Part shown: piece by piece, positions 1-5,354 of the stretch | How positions within the stretch are numbered: position 1 is the stretch's first letter | How the letters are laid out: each line of letters starts with the position of its first letter | Source of the DNA: an uncultured Lachnospiraceae bacterium | GTDB lineage: Bacteria; Bacillota; Clostridia; Lachnospirales; Lachnospiraceae | Length of the DNA: 6,281 bases | Assembly (NCBI GenBank): GCA_945492935.1 | Contig: CALYVE010000110.1 | Span: 1 to 6,281, forward strand | Direction of reading: 5' to 3' | Made by a program: the position numbers and the translations under genes | The notes under the pieces: generated by a model | What the model saw: only the letters and a program-made list of their open reading frames with translations | Databases searched by the model: none | Told to the model about the DNA's origin: nothing

Positions 1-310
1 GACATCGTGGAAAACTTCCTCCCAGAATACCACCATATACAACAAATCCATTGATTACATCTTTGAGAAGTGAGATGTCTTTTATCCAATTCGGAAACTC
101 AACGATAATAAACATAAGCTTCGCGCCGATTAATCCGCCGATGACAATATAAAAAAACAATGTCCATATAAACTCTGTATCAAGGCCTTCTTTCTTCGCC
201 CGGAATAAACAAAGACCAAGTGCCGATAAAAAACCGATTGCAATCATCAATCCGTACACGTGTATGGTAAATGGCCCAATCGATATATTATTTGCCAAAT
301 CAAACGTCAT
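1..310 (-). CDS. lgt: Prolipoprotein diacylglyceryl transferase, N-terminal part (cut by left edge)
   Basis: The first 103 codons of Lgt, the inner-membrane enzyme that transfers diacylglycerol from phosphatidylglycerol to the lipobox cysteine of prolipoproteins, the first step of lipoprotein maturation. Visible family marks are IGPFTIHVYGLMIAIGF (residues 11-27, the conserved HxYGL segment at the start of the first membrane helix), a second hydrophobic helix ending IGAKL (about 48-65), and GFVVYGGILGG (88-98), which matches the conserved YGG region. The catalytic-core motifs further on are beyond the window. The ATG at 310 follows GGAGG (320-316) by 5 nt. The start lies 21 nt after the rsmH stop, and the ribosome site sits in that gap, so the two genes are very probably co-transcribed. 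The frame is open to base 1. The assignment rests on motif recognition and is secure. Confidence 0.93.
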   Translation of the reverse strand, partial: MTFDLANNISIGPFTIHVYGLMIAIGFLSALGLCLFRAKKEGLDTEFIWTLFFYIVIGGLIGAKLMFIIVEFPNWIKDISLLKDVINGFVVYGGILGGSFPRC

Positions 311-331
311 GACTTCCTCCAATCTTTTGAA

Positions 332-1384
332 TTATTTTGCGCGTATTGCCCATCGCATTTTTGTCGACTTTGCTCTTGGATTGCGCACACACTCTTCCTT
401 CGATGGACGTATGACATCCCTTGCAACATCGCTGTATATACCTGCACGCGCCCCCTCCTTGAAAGCCTGTTTTACGAGGCGGTCCTCCCCCGAATGGAAG
501 GTAAGGATTGCCACTCTTCCCCCGGGTGCCAGCACATCAGGAAGCTTATCCATAAACTGATATAACACCTCAAACTCGCGATTCACATCGATACGAAGCG
601 CCTGAAACGTTCTTGCACAGGTCTTTTTCACAGCCTCTTTTCGTTCCTTCTCCGGAATCATTTTGAGTGCCGCCTCCACTGCATTTTTCAGGTCAATGGT
701 TGTCTCAATGGCATTCCCTCTTTTGCGTCGGTTCAATATTTCTCTTGCAATTTCCTTTGCATAAGGTTCGTCTGAATAATCTTCAAGCATCTGCTGAAGT
801 TCAAAAACATTGACCTCCTTTAAGCGCTCTGCTGCTGAAATGCCCTTCCGGGGATTCATCCGAAGATCAAGTGGCCCTTCTTCTTTATACGTAAAACCAC
901 GTTCCGGGTTGTCAATCTGCATAGAAGAAACACCAAGATCTGCAAGTACAAAATCAAATTTCCCCTGCTCCGCAGCTACCTCGTCAATATTCGCGAAGTT
1001 GATATGCTTTACCGTAAGAACATCCTCACCATATCCAAGGTTTCGCAAACGCTCCGTCGTCTTTACCGATTCAATCGGATCAACATCAAGAGCTGTAATA
1101 TGACCACTGCCCTTAAGACACTCAAGCATCTTCGAAGTATGACCACCGTAGCCAAGGGTTGCATCGAGTCCGTTTTCACCCGGCTGTATTTTAAGAAAAT
1201 CAAGTATTTCCTGCACCATAATGGAAATGTGCATACCCGCCGGTGTACTGCCCTTGCTTATAACCTTTTCTATCGTATCCCCATACTTTTTGGGATTATG
1301 CTCTTTATATTTTTCAGAGAATTTCTTTGGATGTGTGCCGGAATATCGCACACGTCTTTTGTGAGTCTGTTCTGTAGGTTCCAT
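332..1384 (-). CDS. rsmH: 16S rRNA (cytosine-1402-N4)-methyltransferase RsmH, N-terminally extended type
   Basis: A SAM-dependent methyltransferase of the RsmH/MraW family (Methyltransf_5), which N4-methylates C1402 of 16S rRNA near the decoding centre. Of 350 residues, about the first 50 are a basic extension (KRRVRYSGTHPKKF) absent from canonical RsmH of roughly 310 residues. The catalytic domain then follows in order: GLDATLGYGGHT (72-83, SAM-binding loop), ALDVDP (98-103), FVLADLGVSSMQIDNPERGF (145-164), GPLDLRMNP (170-178), FQALRIDVNRE (260-270), GGRVAILTFHSGEDRLVK (288-305) and PSKEECVRNPRAKSTKMRWA (327-346). The usual HSLEDR reads HSGEDR here. The ATG at 1384 has AAGGAG (1395-1390) with 5 nt spacing. 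lgt follows; none of the usual mraW neighbours (mraZ, ftsL, ftsI) is visible on the upstream side, where pta diverges. This suggests a second RsmH copy outside the division cluster, so its target site could differ. Confidence 0.93.
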   Translation of the reverse strand: MEPTEQTHKRRVRYSGTHPKKFSEKYKEHNPKKYGDTIEKVISKGSTPAGMHISIMVQEILDFLKIQPGENGLDATLGYGGHTSKMLECLKGSGHITALDVDPIESVKTTERLRNLGYGEDVLTVKHINFANIDEVAAEQGKFDFVLADLGVSSMQIDNPERGFTYKEEGPLDLRMNPRKGISAAERLKEVNVFELQQMLEDYSDEPYAKEIAREILNRRKRGNAIETTIDLKNAVEAALKMIPEKERKEAVKKTCARTFQALRIDVNREFEVLYQFMDKLPDVLAPGGRVAILTFHSGEDRLVKQAFKEGARAGIYSDVARDVIRPSKEECVRNPRAKSTKMRWAIRAK

Positions 1385-1415
1385 ATTTACTCCTTTTTAC
1401 ATGTTACTCTTATGT

Positions 1416-1424
1416 ATAATATCA
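1416..1424 (-). promoter_or_regulatory. Extended -10 promoter for rsmH-lgt
   Basis: On the minus strand TGATATTAT reads as an extended -10 (TG, one base, TATTAT at 1421-1416). The -35 region is poor: GTGAAC at 17 bp matches three of six consensus positions. Transcription would start near 1409, leaving a leader of about 25 nt that contains the AAGGAG site. The fit to the gene start is good, but the DNA is very AT-rich, so chance matches are possible. Confidence 0.5.
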
Positions 1425-1535
1425 TAAAACTTTCAATTGTTCACTATAAAAATCATGATACAAATCTTGTGATAATACAAAAAAATGTTTTTTTTTCAAT
1501 ACATTGCACCAATCTATTTTTTTATTAAAAAAAGG

Positions 1536-1544
1536 TGTTATAAT
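1536..1544 (+). promoter_or_regulatory. Extended -10 promoter for pta
   Basis: TGTTATAAT is a perfect extended -10 (TG at 1536-1537, TATAAT at 1539-1544). There is no clear -35 at 16-18 bp; the upstream DNA consists of T and A runs (1486-1533) that may act as an UP-like element. Transcription would start near 1551, about 33 nt before the GTG start codon, which leaves room only for the AGGAGG site and no leader structure. Confidence 0.65.
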
Positions 1545-1566
1545 GATAATAGTGAATACTATATAC

Positions 1567-1586
1567 AGGAGGATTACAAAGCAGTG
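1567..1586 (+). promoter_or_regulatory. Ribosome binding site that decides the pta GTG start
   Basis: AGGAGG at 1567-1572 precedes GTG at 1584 by 11 nt, a little longer than ideal. The next in-frame ATG (1611) has only TTTTGGATAT before it and no ribosome site. The in-frame ATG at 1485 lies upstream of the predicted promoter. The GTG is therefore the best-supported start. Confidence 0.75.
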
Positions 1587-2582
1587 AGTTCGAATTTTGG
1601 TTTTGGATATATGATTGATAAATTAAAAAAGTCGCCAAAGAGTATCGCATTTACAGAAGGTACTGATCCGCGTATTCTCGAAGCGTCTTCAAGACTTTTG
1701 GCAAGTACGTTCCTTCGCCCGATTTTGATAGGCAAAGTGAGCGATGTCATGTCTGCCGCAGAGGAAGCAGGCTACAATGTACGTGGTGCTGAGATTATCG
1801 ACCCGGAGGAATACGATCGTTTTGATGAGATGGTTGATATATTTTATGAGCTCCGTAAAAGCAAAGGTATGACAAAAGAAAAAGCCGAAAAAATATTAAA
1901 ACAGCCGAATTATTTTGGAACAATGCTCGTTAAAATGGGCGTTGCTGATTGTCTTTTAGGTGGCTCTACATATTCTACTGCTGATACAGTCCGTCCGGCC
2001 TTGCAGATTATTAAGACAAAGCCCGGTTACAAATCCGTTTCCTCATGCTTTATCTTAGTTCGTCCTTCTGCTTCCGGCGATAACGAAGTATTAGCCTTCG
2101 GTGATTGTGCAATTAACATTCGCCCTACTGCACAAGAGATTGCCGAGACAGCAATTAACTGCGCGGAATGCGGTCGCGTATTCGGTATTGATCCAAAGGT
2201 TGCCTTCCTCAGCTTCTCAACACATGGTTCTGCGAAGGATCCTGACGTCGAAAAAATGGCAGAGGCATACCAGATCGCTAAGGCGAAGGCTCCAAATCTT
2301 TCAATGGACGGCGAGCTTCAGTTTGATGCCGCTGTATCACCTACCGTTGCACGCGTGAAGTGTCCGGACTCTGAAGTAGCAGGTCATGCGAATGTATTTG
2401 TTTTCCCTGACATAAATTCCGGAAACATCGGATACAAAATCGCACAACGTCTTGGAAAATTCGAAGCCTATGGCCCGATTCTTCTTGGGCTTAATGCTCC
2501 AATCAATGATCTTTCCCGTGGCTGTAACGGTATGGAAGTCTATTCCATGTCAATTATTACTGCCGCATTAGCAGATAACTAA
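1584..2582 (+). CDS. pta: Phosphate acetyltransferase (phosphotransacetylase)
   Basis: Pta interconverts acetyl-CoA plus phosphate with acetyl-phosphate plus CoA. With acetate kinase it gives fermenting bacteria ATP from acetyl-CoA; it acts in the cytoplasm. From the GTG the product has 332 residues, the normal length for a single-domain Pta without the N-terminal regulatory domains of enterobacterial Pta. Recognisable segments are FTEGTDPRILEA (23-34), RPALQIIKTKPG (137-148), MDGELQFDAA (241-250), AGHANVFVFPDINSGNIGYK (266-285) and GPILLGLNAPINDLSRGC (297-314). The Ser-Arg pair at 311-312 corresponds to the active-site Ser-Arg of the Methanosarcina enzyme. It is transcribed alone: a terminator begins about 24 nt after its stop and the next gene converges on it, so no ackA is adjacent, whereas pta-ackA pairs are common in related bacteria. 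Confidence 0.95.
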   Translation: MSSNFGFGYMIDKLKKSPKSIAFTEGTDPRILEASSRLLASTFLRPILIGKVSDVMSAAEEAGYNVRGAEIIDPEEYDRFDEMVDIFYELRKSKGMTKEKAEKILKQPNYFGTMLVKMGVADCLLGGSTYSTADTVRPALQIIKTKPGYKSVSSCFILVRPSASGDNEVLAFGDCAINIRPTAQEIAETAINCAECGRVFGIDPKVAFLSFSTHGSAKDPDVEKMAEAYQIAKAKAPNLSMDGELQFDAAVSPTVARVKCPDSEVAGHANVFVFPDINSGNIGYKIAQRLGKFEAYGPILLGLNAPINDLSRGCNGMEVYSMSIITAALADN

Positions 2583-2605
2583 TTTTGATTATGACATACC
2601 TATCC

Positions 2606-2642
2606 AAAAACATCGTAGTTTTTTCCTGACTACGATGTTTTT
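2606..2642. terminator. Bidirectional terminator between pta and the kinase-like gene
   Basis: A perfect inverted repeat, CATCGTAGT (2611-2619) and ACTACGATG (2629-2637), with a 9-nt loop. It is flanked by AAAAA on the left and TTTTT on the right (2606-2610 and 2638-2642), so RNA from either strand forms a hairpin followed by a U run. It terminates pta from the left and the ABC-F/kinase unit from the right. The stop codon of the minus-strand gene (2632-2630) lies within the right arm. Confidence 0.9.
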
Positions 2643-3394
2643 ATTTTCCTTTCCCGTATTGTCGTACAACCAGCAAACAGTTTATCAATAATCGTTTTTT
2701 CAAGTGCAATTCTATGTTCCAAATGAGAAACGAGCCCATCCATACCTATGAGATGATTTCGCTTTCCATATGGTGATTCTTCAATGTAGCGAATCATAAG
2801 CGGAAACCACAATTCATTTCCCTGCGCATCACTTCGTTCCTTTCGAATCACCTCTTCTGTAGCGCGAATGTCATCCACCTGAAGATAAACAAGCCGGTAC
2901 GACTTTCCTTCCAGGGTCTTAGCAACTTTCCTGTAAAACTCGATAATTTGTTCATCTGACATTTCAAGATAAAGAATCTGATTTTCAATAATATTTTGAA
3001 AAAGCGAACATTCAAAAATCTGTTTGTCATCCTTCCATTTCGAAAAACGTTTCAGAACAATTTCTTCAAAGGCATCGGAAGACAACCTTCCATTGTAGAT
3101 TTCATACTGCTCCATATGCTTATGAAATCCCGGCACATCTGTAATAATTTGTGTGTACATGACAACCTTACGGTCACCCTCCTGCACCGTTTTTTTCTCT
3201 ATATCCTCCTTTATTTGCTCGTATTTTTCGATAACTTCTGTATACTGCGCTTCCGTTAAATAGGCACACCACGCAAGTTCTATCGGAGAATAATCGCCCT
3301 CATGGAACACCGCATAATCCGGGTGCTCCTTTGATAGCTTTGCTACCATCGTTGACTTACCGGAGCCTTGAATTCCTTCTACAAAATAATTCAT
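2630..3394 (-). CDS. P-loop kinase-like protein of unknown substrate
   Basis: A 254-residue protein beginning MNYFVEGIQGSGKST: a Walker A loop (GIQGSGKST, 7-15) on the first beta strand, as in nucleoside, nucleotide and other small-molecule kinases. IFECSLFQN (126-134) sits where deoxynucleoside kinases have their acidic ERS/DRS motif; RLVYLQVDD (167-175) looks like the later core strand; the Arg/Lys-rich stretch 177-213 (IRKERS to SPYGKRN) resembles a lid that binds phosphates. These parallels are my inference; I do not recognise a named family. No membrane segment or signal peptide is seen. The ATG at 3394 follows AGGAGG (3408-3403) by 8 nt. It lies 64 nt after the ABC-F gene with no terminator between, so it is probably carried on the same transcript. 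The last two sense codons and the TAG stop lie within the terminator hairpin. Confidence 0.85.
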   Translation of the reverse strand: MNYFVEGIQGSGKSTMVAKLSKEHPDYAVFHEGDYSPIELAWCAYLTEAQYTEVIEKYEQIKEDIEKKTVQEGDRKVVMYTQIITDVPGFHKHMEQYEIYNGRLSSDAFEEIVLKRFSKWKDDKQIFECSLFQNIIENQILYLEMSDEQIIEFYRKVAKTLEGKSYRLVYLQVDDIRATEEVIRKERSDAQGNELWFPLMIRYIEESPYGKRNHLIGMDGLVSHLEHRIALEKTIIDKLFAGCTTIRERKIKTS

Positions 3395-3458
3395 TTCACA
3401 TACCTCCTTCGTTATAATATTGTTCTAATCCATACAACAGCCATGAATTATGCAAACC

Positions 3459-4967
3459 TTACAGACAAATCGTTTTTGTCGATATTTTCTCACAAAACTG
3501 TACATCATGCTCAACAATAAGCATGGTCGGCTGATACTGAAGTATCAAATTCTCAATCTGAATTCTTGAGAAAATATCGATATAATTTAGCGGCTCGTCC
3601 CAGATAAATAAATGTGCCGGCTTTAATAAGCTTGCTGCAATTAATACCTTTTTCTTCTGCCCTTCCGAATAATTCTCCATATTTTTCGAGAATTGCTCGC
3701 GCCCCATATCGAGCTGTCGTAATATACTGCAAAACAAGCTTTCATCAAGCTTTTCATTGAGACAAAACGTATGAATATCACCATGCAGATGCGAGGTATC
3801 CTGACAAATATAAGATATCTCAAGTCCTGCTGCCGTCGCAAGCTCACCTGTCTCCTCAAGCTTATCCTTATTTCCTAAAATGGCCTTGATCAGGCTCGAT
3901 TTTCCACAGCCGTTCGCACCTTTTAATACAAGTCTGTCACCCTGCACCAAATCAAATGTTTTATCGGCAAACAACATTTTTTCACAATCCGCATAGCGCA
4001 GACCATATTTGTATGCATGTACAAGAACATCCTTGTGATGCTTCAACAGATTAAGCCGTAAATCCACCATCCTTTCAATATCCTGGAGTAATCCTTCCTT
4101 CTCCTCAATTTCCGTCTGAATGCGCTTCTCCATCTGCTTTACCCGCGCCTGCATTTTCTTTGTCTTTGCACCGATATAAGACCTTGTGCTAAGGCATCTG
4201 TCATGCTCCTTAATCGGGTCGAAACCAATTTTAGAATTCTCATTTTTTTCTGACCACCCCTGCACTCTTCTTGCAGACTCATTTAACTTGTTGATTTCCC
4301 TTATATGCTTCTCGTTTTCTGCAATTGCAAATGCATCCTTTTTTACTTTATTCTCCCACCAGGACGAAAATGTACCTGTCTGCACCTCAATGGTACTTCT
4401 GTTTAATACAAGCACATGGTCAATACATGCATCAAGCAAATCCCGATCATGCGATACAAGAATAAACCCTTTTTTCGATGCCAGATATCTCTTTATTATC
4501 TCACGACTTTCTGCGTCCAAATGATTTGTCGGCTCGTCGATTAAAAGGAAATCATTTTCACCCGAAAACAAAACAGCAAGCAATATTTTTGTGCGCTCGC
4601 CAAAGCTTAATGTCTGAAACGGTCGAAACATAATTTCGCTGTCTGTTTGCAACTTATCAAGCTCGACATACACGCGCCAAAGCTCACTATTTTCCTTTAA
4701 TTCTTCCACAAATTCTGCTGCCGGCAGCGACATTTTCTCTATCGGTATTTCATACGGAAAATAATCAAAAAGCGGCTGTGCAGAAATTGTTCCTTCATAC
4801 TCATATTTTCCCATAAGCAAATTTAAAAAAGTCGATTTGCCTTTTCCGTTTCGACCGATAAAACCAAGCTTCCATGATGAATCTATGGAAAATGAAACAT
4901 TTTCAAATATATGATCAAAACTACCCTCATAGCCAAAGGTTAAATTACTAACACGAATCTGTGACAT
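3459..4967 (-). CDS. Lsa/Vga-type ABC-F ribosome protection ATPase
   Basis: A soluble protein of two ATPase domains and no membrane domain. ABC-F proteins of this group bind the ribosomal E site and use the interdomain arm to displace drugs from the peptidyl transferase centre; Lsa-type members typically protect against lincosamides, streptogramin A and pleuromutilins. NBD1 has GRNGKGKST (38-46), signature LSFGER (120-125), FLLIDEPTNHLD (140-151) and SHD (172-174). The charged linker spans about 205-315 and includes SYIGAKTKKMQARVKQMEKR (263-282), the counterpart of the Lsa YIGHKAAKMMKR segment. NBD2 has GANGCGKSS (350-358), YSEGQ (433-437), WDEPLNYID (456-464, typical of the Lsa/Vga group) and EHD (486-488). 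Both catalytic glutamates (145, 458) are present, so it should be active. Length is 502 residues, normal for the group. The drug spectrum cannot be read from sequence. It is first gene of a unit with the kinase-like gene and lies behind an attenuator-like leader. Confidence 0.93.
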   Translation of the reverse strand: MSQIRVSNLTFGYEGSFDHIFENVSFSIDSSWKLGFIGRNGKGKSTFLNLLMGKYEYEGTISAQPLFDYFPYEIPIEKMSLPAAEFVEELKENSELWRVYVELDKLQTDSEIMFRPFQTLSFGERTKILLAVLFSGENDFLLIDEPTNHLDAESREIIKRYLASKKGFILVSHDRDLLDACIDHVLVLNRSTIEVQTGTFSSWWENKVKKDAFAIAENEKHIREINKLNESARRVQGWSEKNENSKIGFDPIKEHDRCLSTRSYIGAKTKKMQARVKQMEKRIQTEIEEKEGLLQDIERMVDLRLNLLKHHKDVLVHAYKYGLRYADCEKMLFADKTFDLVQGDRLVLKGANGCGKSSLIKAILGNKDKLEETGELATAAGLEISYICQDTSHLHGDIHTFCLNEKLDESLFCSILRQLDMGREQFSKNMENYSEGQKKKVLIAASLLKPAHLFIWDEPLNYIDIFSRIQIENLILQYQPTMLIVEHDVQFCEKISTKTICL

Positions 4968-4980
4968 ATACATCCCTCCC
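4965..4980 (-). promoter_or_regulatory. Ribosome binding site deciding the ABC-F start
   Basis: Two in-frame ATGs lie two codons apart, at 4973 and 4967. GGGAGGG (4980-4974) abuts the first ATG directly, which is too close for initiation there, but gives GGAGG with a 7-nt spacer to the ATG at 4967. The protein therefore starts MSQIRVSN, as related proteins do, rather than MYMSQIRVSN. Confidence 0.85.
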
Positions 4981-5006
4981 TTTTCCTGTCCTTTTTACTT
5001 AATCAG

Positions 5007-5033
5007 AAAGAATTGCTTCATCTGCAATTCTTT
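5007..5033 (-). repeat. Perfect 10-bp hairpin ahead of the ABC-F ribosome site
   Basis: AAAGAATTGC (5033-5024) and GCAATTCTTT (5016-5007) form a perfect stem with a 7-nt loop. Only three T residues end the stem, followed by CTGATT, so it is at best a weak terminator. The segment GCAAT at 5040-5036 can pair instead with ATTGC at 5028-5024, which is part of the left arm, so two mutually exclusive folds exist. The stem lies about 27 nt upstream of the GGGAGGG site and does not itself sequester it. Confidence 0.55.
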
Positions 5034-5040
5034 TGATTGC

Positions 5041-5075
5041 ACTGCCGGCAGGGCCCCGCGCCACAAGGCCGCGGT
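5041..5075. other. GC-rich island inside the AT-rich leader
   Basis: Of these 35 bases 28 are G or C, against AT-rich DNA on both sides. It contains the short palindromes CTGCCGGCAG and GGGCCC. On the minus strand CCGC/GCGG plus GCC/GGC around TTGT can form a stable stem (5074-5056, one bulged G). It immediately follows the second terminator. I recognise no named element; it could be a structured part of the leader RNA or a small inserted palindromic repeat. Confidence 0.5.
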
Positions 5076-5079
5076 ATAC

Positions 5080-5112
5080 AAAAAAAGAACTATCTGTTGC
5101 CAAATAGTTCTT
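5080..5112 (-). terminator. Second intrinsic terminator in the ABC-F leader
   Basis: AAGAACTAT (5112-5104) pairs perfectly with ATAGTTCTT (5093-5085). The stem continues through TTG/CAG (one G-U wobble) to a GCAA tetraloop of the stable GNRA type (5100-5097), giving about 12 base pairs. Seven consecutive T residues (5086-5080) end it. It is oriented to stop transcription entering the ABC-F gene. On the plus strand the stem is followed by TTATACTCC, so it works only in the minus direction. Confidence 0.85.
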
Positions 5113-5170
5113 ATACTCCAATATCCACTGTCATTTTGTAAGATGCTACCCGTACAAAACATCAAATTAT

Positions 5171-5295
5171 AAATAAAAAGAGAGTGGCTAATGAGAATAT
5201 AGTCCACTTTTGGCAACACGAAACATCGGTCAAAAACCGAATCAAAACTTCATGTAATCAAAAGTTAACTATCTTCTCATTGGACACTCTCCCTT
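5171..5295 (-). terminator. First leader terminator hairpin enclosing the tiny ORF
   Basis: The 24-nt arm 5291-5268 is complementary at 21 positions to the arm 5203-5180: 7 bp, a three-base internal loop, 8 bp, one mismatch, 5 bp. The right arm is followed by TTTTTATTT (5179-5171). AAGG at 5295-5292 can also pair with the U run, extending the base. The loop of 64 nt folds into smaller stems. The 5' arm contains the complete ribosome site and coding sequence of the Met-Arg-Arg ORF, so its occupation by a ribosome would prevent the hairpin. The same hairpin is the first terminator met by transcripts coming from the gene to the right. Confidence 0.78.
5269..5280 (-). CDS. Three-codon leader ORF (Met-Arg-Arg-stop)
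   Basis: ATG AGA AGA TAG preceded by AAGGGAG (5295-5289) with an 8-nt spacer: a good ribosome site serving a minimal ORF about 25 nt into the predicted transcript. ATG, both arginine codons and the stop all fall inside the 5' arm of the first terminator stem. A ribosome held at the start or on these codons would cover the whole arm and let RNA polymerase continue. Drugs that act at the peptidyl transferase centre often arrest ribosomes at the first few codons, so a three-codon ORF could serve as a sensor. That it is translated is inferred from layout. A ninefold-codon ORF starting at 5303 (MNGRESVQ) ends in an ATGA overlap with this ATG, but would be almost leaderless. Confidence 0.6.
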   Translation of the reverse strand: MRR

Positions 5296-5311
5296 CCGTT
5301 CATCTGTTAAT

Positions 5312-5340
5312 GTAATATCACAAAACGAAATCCTTGTCAA
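5312..5340 (-). promoter_or_regulatory. Strong sigma-A-type promoter for the ABC-F leader
   Basis: A perfect -35 TTGACA (5340-5335), a spacer of exactly 17 bp and -10 TATTAC (5317-5312) with an extended TG one base upstream (5320-5319). The predicted start is A at 5305. This is the strongest promoter in the window, consistent with constitutive initiation and control by premature termination. It begins 14 nt after the stop codon of the gene on its right. Confidence 0.88.
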
Positions 5341-5354
5341 TTATTACTTTTTAT

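Larger units (their letters stand above)
4968..5305 (-). promoter_or_regulatory. Attenuator-like 5' leader of the ABC-F gene
   Basis: About 338 nt of untranslated leader between the predicted transcription start (A at 5305) and the ABC-F start codon. In transcript order it holds a tiny ORF with its own ribosome site (5295-5269), a long imperfect terminator hairpin enclosing that ORF (5295-5171), a second compact terminator (5112-5080), an 80% GC island (5075-5041), a third perfect hairpin (5033-5007) and the ABC-F ribosome site (4980-4974). Known drug-inducible ABC-F genes such as vmlR of Bacillus subtilis and lmo0919 of Listeria use conditional terminators in long leaders. The sequence elements are seen; response to a drug is inferred. 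Two small stems also fold within the first hairpin's loop: TCGGT/ACCGA (5240-5236 with 5230-5226) and AACTT/AAGTT (5266-5262 with 5250-5246). Confidence 0.8.

Noticed and set aside
1467..1480. TTGTGATAATACAA as a Rex or CRP-type operator near pta
   Set aside because: Half-sites are spaced 6 bp rather than the 10 bp of a Rex site, the match is short, and the DNA is AT-rich enough for chance.
1485..1583. N-terminal extension of Pta from an ATG at 1485
   Set aside because: The extra residues (Phe/Tyr/Ile-rich) come from AT-rich promoter DNA upstream of the TATAAT box, and the AGGAGG site at 1567 points to the GTG at 1584.
3411..3437. Separate promoter for the kinase-like gene (TTGTAT, 15 bp, TATAAC)
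   Set aside because: The spacer is short and transcription would start inside the AGGAGG site, so co-transcription with the ABC-F gene is more likely.
3464..3480. GACAAA/TTTGTC hairpin at the end of the ABC-F gene as a terminator
   Set aside because: Only six base pairs and AT-rich, within the coding end, and no T run follows in the minus direction.
5166..5171. TATAAT on the minus strand after the first terminator, as a second promoter
   Set aside because: No -35 at 16-18 bp (TCATTA) and it forms part of the T/A-rich tail of the terminator.
4995..5219. 74-codon minus-strand ORF in the ABC-F leader
   Set aside because: It has no ribosome site, crosses the first terminator's 3' arm, the second terminator and the GC island, and its product resembles no protein I know. 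It is read as structured leader RNA.
5242..5253. ORF Met-Lys-Phe-stop in the loop of the first leader hairpin
   Set aside because: No Shine-Dalgarno sequence precedes it.
5277..5303. Eight-residue ORF MNGRESVQ at the very 5' end of the ABC-F transcript
   Set aside because: Only two bases would precede its ATG, so it has no ribosome site. The ATGA overlap with the Met-Arg-Arg ORF is noted but is not enough to call it.
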